25,086 nucleotides of DNA from a virus. Positions 19,520 through 25,086 of the stretch are shown here, piece after piece. Under the pieces are notes generated by a model that was not told the DNA's origin, searched no databases, and saw nothing but the letters and a program-made list of their open reading frames with translations. The stretch spans positions 1 through 25,086 of IMG/VR virus record IMGVR_UViG_3300030103_003423. The stretch is one strand, 5' to 3'. Made by a program: the position numbers and the translations under genes. Each line of letters starts with the position of its first letter. The stretch's first letter is position 1.

Positions 19520-20644
19520 TCAAGTCTTTATTACATACATCATAGCTATGTTGCGAGGTCTAGTTTCTCCTCCTCCATCATTGCCTATAGAAGTCGCAAC
19601 TGTCACTCCTGTTGTTGCACTGCTCATACTAAAAGTATCGGCTGGGTAATTACCTGCACCACCATAGGTAATTGTTGTTGAACCTCCACCTGGAAAGTAT
19701 TTTTTATTATCAAAGGTTGTTCCATGAACGTGACCTGAATCATTAACACTTGAAGAAGCTGTGTGATTATGCTGTTTGTTTTGATCTGATTGAGGAGTAG
19801 CACTAATATTTCTACCACTATCAATACCTCGCCCATGATCATAACCCCTTACAAATTCACCCCTTAAATCAGGTAAATTAAATGTGGAGCTTCCATTACC
19901 TGCTCCATACTGCGTACCAATAACAGCAAACAAAGCTGCATAACCAGTTCTGCTAACTGCTGCTCCATTACATTCTAAATATCCAGAAGGAACAATAGCT
20001 ACTGCCATACAAAATACAGCCCCAGAAGGTACACCTCCCTGTGCTCCTCCTGCTGCTGAAAAACTTAAATTACCAGAACCATCAGTTTGTAAAAACTCTC
20101 CAGCATTACCATCTGATGCAGGTAAGCTAAAAGTAATGTTACTACTTACTGAGGTTGGAGATTTTAAACCAACAAAAGGAGCACCGCTAGAATCTTGCAA
20201 TCTTAATGGCAATCCATTCGTAATATCTAAACCAGAATTACTTATAACAACTCTTGACGTTCCAGCAGTAGAAAACCCTATAGCGTTTGGTCCTGATCTA
20301 AACATTCCAGTATCAGCATTATTATCAAAGGCAAAAGCTGGACTGCCAGAACCAGAAGCATCATCACCTATTAATTGACCTGTCATAGGAACAGACGTAC
20401 CACCTGACCTTGGTAAAAGACCTAGATTATCTTTGTTAACCTCTCCTATGGGTCTAAATTGCGAGCCATCATATATTTTTAATTTATTATCACCTGAATC
20501 ACCATACAACATAAAATCTGTTGGATTGGGAGGGTCATTCGGTCCTGAGTTACAAGTCTTTACTGCATCAAATACTAAATTAAGGTCACTTCTTACAGAA
20601 GCTCCCGAAGCATTAGCTATATCGTAATCTCCTACTTGACTCAT
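19520..20644 (-). CDS. Tail fibre with tail-collar domain
   Basis: This 374-aa protein contains a fibre-like N-terminal half (residues about 40-200, with GDNKLKIYDGSQFRPIG and a repeat-like DNNADTGMFRSG). A phage tail collar domain at about 205-272 follows: VPSGAVFCMAV, PSGYLECNGAAVSRTGYAAL, STFNLPDLRGEFVRG. The C-terminal part has His-rich motifs (HNH at 292-294, HVH at 305-307), which in short tail fibres can bind metal along the trimer axis. It ends with GGETRPRNIAMMYVIK, the usual collar-fibre ending. It is the first fibre gene after tail tip protein J. Confidence 0.85.
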   Translation of the reverse strand: MSQVGDYDIANASGASVRSDLNLVFDAVKTCNSGPNDPPNPTDFMLYGDSGDNKLKIYDGSQFRPIGEVNKDNLGLLPRSGGTSVPMTGQLIGDDASGSGSPAFAFDNNADTGMFRSGPNAIGFSTAGTSRVVISNSGLDITNGLPLRLQDSSGAPFVGLKSPTSVSSNITFSLPASDGNAGEFLQTDGSGNLSFSAAGGAQGGVPSGAVFCMAVAIVPSGYLECNGAAVSRTGYAALFAVIGTQYGAGNGSSTFNLPDLRGEFVRGYDHGRGIDSGRNISATPQSDQNKQHNHTASSSVNDSGHVHGTTFDNKKYFPGGGSTTITYGGAGNYPADTFSMSSATTGVTVATSIGNDGGGETRPRNIAMMYVIKT

Positions 20645-20666
20645 TTAACTAGCAATTTCTTTTATT

Positions 20667-23600
20667 TTACACTCCTTTACCATAACCGACAGCTTGAAAT
20701 GTAAATGTCCTATTAACAAAAGTTTCATTACCTGATGTGTCTTTATTTTTTATCGTAATAGTAAATCCCGTCCCAGATACATTTGTTACGGTAAAAAAGT
20801 CACCGCCTTGAGCATTTTGTATTGTGATGCCAACACTCGGCAAGAAAGCATTTGAACCTCCTAAAGTTGTGCTTATACCTACAAAAAATGGAGTTCCGAA
20901 TGTTACAGTTTTTGCTGAAGTACCCGATTGTTGTGGTGCGGTAGAAGTGCCACTTCCTGTTTGATAATTTTGTTCCGTCCTAGATTGAAACTCTGCAAAA
21001 TATCCTGCTTGCTGCACATTCATGTTTTGAGTACTACTTGTAGAAATTAAAAGTAATCTAAATTTAAATCTATGACCTTTATATGTACCATTAGCAAAAT
21101 TATTAAAAGGACCAAAACTACCTGACCCTGTTTGTGATGTTGCAACTTGTATTTGGCAATTAGCTTCATTAGCTACTGCTCCATCAAAGTTTCCATCAGT
21201 AGCGTAATTATCCCAACCTCCATCAGCAGGACCACCTAATTCTGGAGGATCATTTGGAATTAAACTTTCTATATCAGTTCCTATACTAAAACCTACAGAA
21301 CGTATAACTCTTTTTAAATCAAGAGAAAATACTCCTTGTAAATTTAATATGTCTTTAAATTCATATTCTCCTGTTGCATTTGTGGCAGGATTAGTAAGTT
21401 GCAAAGCCGTTGTTGTTGAATTAAAACTTGTATTTGTATCATTACCTTGAAATGGTGGATTATCTAAATCCTCTCTATCTTCTAGTATCACCTGAGTATC
21501 TACAAGATCAGGTAGGTCTTGAATGACACTGGTTTCTTCAGTACTGAAGTTTCCTTGGTCATCCTGAAATTTTAAAATATATTCTCCGTCTAAGCTTGGC
21601 ACTATAGCATCAGTACTATTTCCAGGTAGTGCAGTTACAAGATCAACTGAATTTTGAAAATTTCCACTACCATCAGTCAAATTACTGTGCCTTACATAAA
21701 CACGACCACCATGTATGACGTCAGCATCAATAGATCTATTCCACCTTAATCGTACTAATTTATTAGTAATAGGTTCTAAAGATAAATTTTCAACATTACC
21801 TGGTGGGTCTATCTTACCTCTAGCATTAACAACCACATCATTTGAAGTGGCAGATAATTGTAATGCTGCATTATATGAAAAAACTTTAAACTCATAAGCA
21901 CCAGCTTCAGTATTTAATAATTCAAAATCTGGCCTAAAAACAATTTCACTTACCCAGTTTGTATTATTAAACCTATATTGAACAAGATATTGACTGACAC
22001 CTGTAACAGAAACCCAAGATACTATTATTTTTGGTACGGCCAAAGCATTTACAACAATAATTCTTTCTTCTCCTTTTACACCTGTTGGAGGATTTTTGGG
22101 TTCATTTAAAAGCGAAATATTTCTTGGAGGTAAACTTATTCCCTGTTCAATATTATTGTATTTACCATCAACATAAGTAAGGGCTGTTATTGCAAAGTTA
22201 ATACCGTCTTGTTCTTCAACAGTGATAACTCTAAAAGTTTGTGCTTCTAAAGTTGAACTTTGTATAAGCCAAATGCTATTTTCATTAGGTGTTGTAGATA
22301 AAGCAGAATCTAAACTAATTACTCCACTTACAACACTGAGTATATTTTTTGTTTCTACTGATCCATCTGGTAATATTACACTGCATTTTTTATTTGTGCC
22401 TGTAAAAGTATCAAGATCCTTTATGTTATCTACTGTTATAGAAGTGGTTGTAGCAGATTTTATACGACCACTTCTTCGCTTCTCACTTCTAACTGGATCA
22501 TTGACAGAAATAACAGATCCAGGTCTTACAATCGCTCCAGCATCTATTGATGTTGTAAAATTAACTACCTCGGTTTCCTGTTGTTCACTGAATAGTATCG
22601 CTTTACCTAATCTTTGAGCTTGACCACGAGAAGTACAGGCAAAAGCTTTTACATCCTTCTTTATTACTCCTAATTTATTTTGTGCAGTTGTATCTTCTAC
22701 AACTTCATAATCTATCTCTCTGCTATCCATATTGAAATAGCTAACATTTATTACTGTATGCCTTTGTTTTAAACTGCTGCCTGAATAACTAAACCCGCCT
22801 TCTCCTACATTTGCCAAGCTAAATAAATAACTTGGGTCGGTAGGCCTATCTTGTGAAAGTGTTACAGAACCCTCAGACCAAATAGGAAAACATCTCATCA
22901 CTCCTGCTAATTCATTTATCAAAGTAAATGCTTCTGTTGATCCCTGTATATTTACATTGCAACTAAATCTAGCTTCCTGACTTCCAAAACCATCATCTAC
23001 TAACTCATTAGCATACTTACTGGCAGCAATAAAACTAAATAAATCTAAATTGCTGTCTGTGATATGCGTTCCAAATCCATATCTTTCGGTAGTAAGAAGA
23101 TCAAGCAATATTAAAGCAGGACAAGAACACCATTGAGCAGCACCCATAGTACCGTTAAAAATATAACCACTTGGATAAATTATTCTTCCTGTCTGTAAAT
23201 CAACAGTAGGAGTTCCAGAACTAGAAGCACCTGCACCTGGGATTCTTACCTTTACACCACGAATACGAAAAGCTCTTTTTGGTATAGAACTAAACTGTTC
23301 AGAATCTATTCTTAGATTTGTGTAAGCACTATCTAAATATCGTTGTTTATCATCAACAATTTCACTAATACTAGTCCATGTAAAAGCATCAACAAGATTT
23401 GATTCCGTACTATCTGCTGTGACTCTTACAACTCTGATATCAACAGGAAAAGAACCTGTAAATGAGACACGGTATTCTTTTTGGTACGCATCAGCAGTCC
23501 TACCTGTAATCGTGTCATCTATTACATCTGTAAAACCACCGTTATTATATTGAACTTGTACTTTTAGATTGACAGAAGAACCTAATAAATCACCTTCATC

Positions 23601-24071
23601 AGTAGCTTTCTGTAGCTGCGGAAATGTAATCGTAACTTTTGCAGCATCAACAGCAGTATTAGTTATCTGACGAGTGACAGGAGAAGAATTTGTAACTGTA
23701 ACTCCAACAGCAGTTGTTGATTGACTACTTTCAATACCTGGAATATGTTGTTGACTTGACGTTCCAAAACGAGGTGTAAATTCTACGTTCTGAAAATTAA
23801 AATCTGCTGTCTGTGGGCTTGAATTATTAGCATTAGCATTTAAAACAGGGGTGTTATTTAAAAATATATCTTTCAATGCAGCATTGTTATAAGCTGTAGT
23901 TCCTTTTGTTAATCCTGCTTTTGAGGGAGTGGCAAAACCCTCTATCTCTCCTTCAGAAATAAGATCTTGTATTGATGCAAACTGTCTGCTATTTAATGTA
24001 TCTGGTGCTCTGGTAGGAGAAGGTGGAGTTGGGGGAGGACCACCTGCTCCTCTAATAATTTTATCCGTCAT
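20667..24071 (-). CDS. Tail tip / host specificity protein J-like
   Basis: This 1134-aa protein, about the size of lambda J, starts with the family signature near residues 25-45 (NSRQFASIQDLISEGEIEGFA), followed by the large tail-hub region containing the segments ERYGFGTHI and LINELAGVMRCFPIW. Residues about 655-750 and 755-850 look like two fibronectin type III modules (PPTGVKG...KIIVSWVSV; PPGNVENL...LVRLRWNRS). The C-terminal 280 residues are Asn/Ser/Gly-rich and probably surface exposed. J trimers form the tail tip, contact the receptor and carry fibres. It starts by ATGA overlap with the gene I homologue, the classic K-I-J order. Confidence 0.9.
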   Translation of the reverse strand: MTDKIIRGAGGPPPTPPSPTRAPDTLNSRQFASIQDLISEGEIEGFATPSKAGLTKGTTAYNNAALKDIFLNNTPVLNANANNSSPQTADFNFQNVEFTPRFGTSSQQHIPGIESSQSTTAVGVTVTNSSPVTRQITNTAVDAAKVTITFPQLQKATDEGDLLGSSVNLKVQVQYNNGGFTDVIDDTITGRTADAYQKEYRVSFTGSFPVDIRVVRVTADSTESNLVDAFTWTSISEIVDDKQRYLDSAYTNLRIDSEQFSSIPKRAFRIRGVKVRIPGAGASSSGTPTVDLQTGRIIYPSGYIFNGTMGAAQWCSCPALILLDLLTTERYGFGTHITDSNLDLFSFIAASKYANELVDDGFGSQEARFSCNVNIQGSTEAFTLINELAGVMRCFPIWSEGSVTLSQDRPTDPSYLFSLANVGEGGFSYSGSSLKQRHTVINVSYFNMDSREIDYEVVEDTTAQNKLGVIKKDVKAFACTSRGQAQRLGKAILFSEQQETEVVNFTTSIDAGAIVRPGSVISVNDPVRSEKRRSGRIKSATTTSITVDNIKDLDTFTGTNKKCSVILPDGSVETKNILSVVSGVISLDSALSTTPNENSIWLIQSSTLEAQTFRVITVEEQDGINFAITALTYVDGKYNNIEQGISLPPRNISLLNEPKNPPTGVKGEERIIVVNALAVPKIIVSWVSVTGVSQYLVQYRFNNTNWVSEIVFRPDFELLNTEAGAYEFKVFSYNAALQLSATSNDVVVNARGKIDPPGNVENLSLEPITNKLVRLRWNRSIDADVIHGGRVYVRHSNLTDGSGNFQNSVDLVTALPGNSTDAIVPSLDGEYILKFQDDQGNFSTEETSVIQDLPDLVDTQVILEDREDLDNPPFQGNDTNTSFNSTTTALQLTNPATNATGEYEFKDILNLQGVFSLDLKRVIRSVGFSIGTDIESLIPNDPPELGGPADGGWDNYATDGNFDGAVANEANCQIQVATSQTGSGSFGPFNNFANGTYKGHRFKFRLLLISTSSTQNMNVQQAGYFAEFQSRTEQNYQTGSGTSTAPQQSGTSAKTVTFGTPFFVGISTTLGGSNAFLPSVGITIQNAQGGDFFTVTNVSGTGFTITIKNKDTSGNETFVNRTFTFQAVGYGKGV

Positions 24072-24676
24072 GCTGATACCTGATTAGTGTCAATTCCTGC
24101 TGAGATAACAACCGATCCAGTAACTATCTCTCCGTAAACTATTGGGTGGCTAGTTCCTGCTCTTGATGTATTTTGCACTCCAGAAAAACTAAATGATATT
24201 CTAGGATCTTGTTCGTTACTGAAATCAGGAGTATCAGGAAGAGGAAATAACATATCCTGTACTCCACTCAATAACAATGCTCCTCCTATTCCAAATAAAC
24301 CTTTTTGAACTAAACCTACTTTGGCAAAACCTTTAGCAAAAGCTACTCCAAGCCCTGCTGAAGTACCAAAAGACGCAAAGGACAACGCAATTAATCCAGC
24401 CCCTAAAAGAAATTTTCCTGCTCCTCCACCAGCACCAGTAATGACAGGAACAATACTAATGTCTGATTGTCCTATTGGATTATGAATATCTTCTTCTCCT
24501 ATTTCATAATCGTCAACTAGCACTTGGTAGTGACGATCTGCCATGTGTGCTTCTAGTCCTGGAAAATTACTAACTAGGAACCTAATAGCATCTCCAGTAG
24601 AGTTAATTACTGCATCTAATTCTTTATGTCCAACAAACTCTGCCAGTTCTCCATAAAGTCTAACTGTTCTGAGCAT
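24068..24676 (-). CDS. Tail assembly protein I-like
   Basis: This 202-aa protein has a ubiquitin-like N-terminal domain (residues 1-75: MLRTVRLYGELAEFVGHKELD, here MLRTVRLYGELAEFVG, then YQVLVDDYEIGEEDI). A Gly/Ala-rich hydrophobic region at about 80-140 follows (GAGGGAGKFLLGAGLIAL, GLFGIGGALLLSGVQ), then a C-terminal domain with RISFSFSGVQNTSRAGTSHPIVYG. This is the layout of lambda gene I, which is needed for tail-tip assembly but not found in the finished virion. It overlaps the K-like gene by 17 bases and the J-like gene by 4. Confidence 0.9.
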   Translation of the reverse strand: MLRTVRLYGELAEFVGHKELDAVINSTGDAIRFLVSNFPGLEAHMADRHYQVLVDDYEIGEEDIHNPIGQSDISIVPVITGAGGGAGKFLLGAGLIALSFASFGTSAGLGVAFAKGFAKVGLVQKGLFGIGGALLLSGVQDMLFPLPDTPDFSNEQDPRISFSFSGVQNTSRAGTSHPIVYGEIVTGSVVISAGIDTNQVSA

Positions 24677-25085
24677 AGCGATACCTCTTACCAGTACATT
24701 TTAACAACCACTCAGAATATGGTTCTCTACAAGATAGTCTATCTGCTAAATGATGTAAAACCATATCTCCTAGAAAAATAGCTACATGATTTAAAGTTGG
24801 GTGCATTATAGACATTAATAATACATCTCCTTTCTCTAACTTTTCATCGCTTCTAAGTTCTCTGAATCCTGTCCTCCAAGCGTAGCTTTCAAACAGAGGA
24901 TTATCTAAGAACTCCTGTGGTGTCATAGTTCTTTCGTAATCTTTCAATTCAATATTTTTTTCCTGTTTATACCAATCTCTGACAAGTGACCAACAATCAG
25001 TGACACCCCAAACCCAAGAACGACCCAATAAATCTGGAACGTAACCTTCTGGAATACATTTTCCCCACTCTTCTGTTTTTGGATT
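24660..25085 (-). CDS. NlpC/P60 tail-assembly peptidase, K-like (5' end outside window)
   Basis: The frame is open to the right edge, so the gene is partial here. An in-frame TTG at 25028 is not the start, because conserved-looking sequence continues upstream (EEWGKCIPEGYVPDLLGRSW). Visible residues are the catalytic Cys in WGVTDCWSLVRDWY, the His in HPTLNHVAIFLG and a further His in MVLHHLADRLS, the Cys-His pattern of NlpC/P60 cysteine peptidases. The lambda K-like protein acts in tail-tip assembly and may cut peptidoglycan during entry. It ends 17 bases inside gene I. Lambda K also has a JAB-type N-terminal domain, which would lie outside this window. Confidence 0.85.
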   Translation of the reverse strand, partial: NPKTEEWGKCIPEGYVPDLLGRSWVWGVTDCWSLVRDWYKQEKNIELKDYERTMTPQEFLDNPLFESYAWRTGFRELRSDEKLEKGDVLLMSIMHPTLNHVAIFLGDMVLHHLADRLSCREPYSEWLLKCTGKRYRYAQNS

Positions 25086-25086
25086 A

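Noticed and set aside
1-25086. Evidence of a prophage (integrase, attachment sites, host genes at the edges)
   Set aside because: None seen; the window is entirely phage-like, and lysogeny can be neither supported nor excluded.

Overview
This window looks like part of the genome of an AT-rich, tailed, double-stranded DNA phage with a lambda-like long non-contractile tail. The strongest evidence is the minus-strand run of NlpC/P60 tail-assembly protein (lambda K-like), tail assembly protein I and tail tip protein J at the right end, followed by a large set of fibre genes. The host is probably Gram-negative. Several proteins carry export signals, and one looks like a small outer-membrane beta-barrel. 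From memory, the small secreted proteins, the tiny zinc-ribbon protein and the fibre style resemble genes of marine cyanophages. A marine picocyanobacterial (or other marine Gram-negative) host is therefore my best guess, but it is unverified. No integrase, terminase, capsid, portal, DNA polymerase or endolysin gene is visible, so the window covers only part of the genome.

Layout. (1) 1-766, plus strand: the end of an upstream frame and three small unknown genes chained by ATGA overlaps. (2) 763-4171, minus strand: an SSB-like protein with its own terminator, then an apparent operon of a ribbon-helix-helix protein, a helix-rich/DUF4326 fusion protein, an overlapping unknown gene and a PD-(D/E)XK (RecB-like) exonuclease. 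(3) 4172-4344: a divergent control region with a long inverted repeat, a promoter and a hairpin. (4) 4345-7689, plus strand: a 710-aa primase-polymerase/helicase, then a gene-free stretch of eight TGGGACAA sites in an almost perfect dyad (origin, centromere or operator candidate), then a chain of small genes that includes a second ribbon-helix-helix-like protein. (5) 7648-10004: one minus-strand gene, a divergent region with a 10-bp inverted repeat, then a plus-strand cassette of a membrane protein (holin candidate) and three exported proteins, the last two overlapping by 169 bases in different frames. (6) 10000-10273: a 274-base intergenic block made of four consecutive hairpins, the first two clearly related by paired base changes; I read it as a structured RNA. 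(7) 10305-12049, minus strand: a membrane-anchored protein, a 55-aa zinc ribbon, a small membrane protein, a beta-barrel protein and a coiled-coil protein. (8) 12067-25086, minus strand: tail tip, collar-type fibre, long repetitive fibre, S74-chaperone fibre and two duplicated fibre-plus-chaperone cassettes.

How it fits together. Replication appears to centre on the primase-helicase, SSB and exonuclease, with the dyad array directly behind the primase gene. The right half builds the tail tip and several alternative receptor-binding fibres with dedicated chaperones. The middle cassette probably acts at the cell envelope (lysis or envelope modification). Most genes overlap or nearly touch, so the long gene-free intervals at 6478-6681 and 10005-10304 stand out, and both are filled with ordered symmetry.
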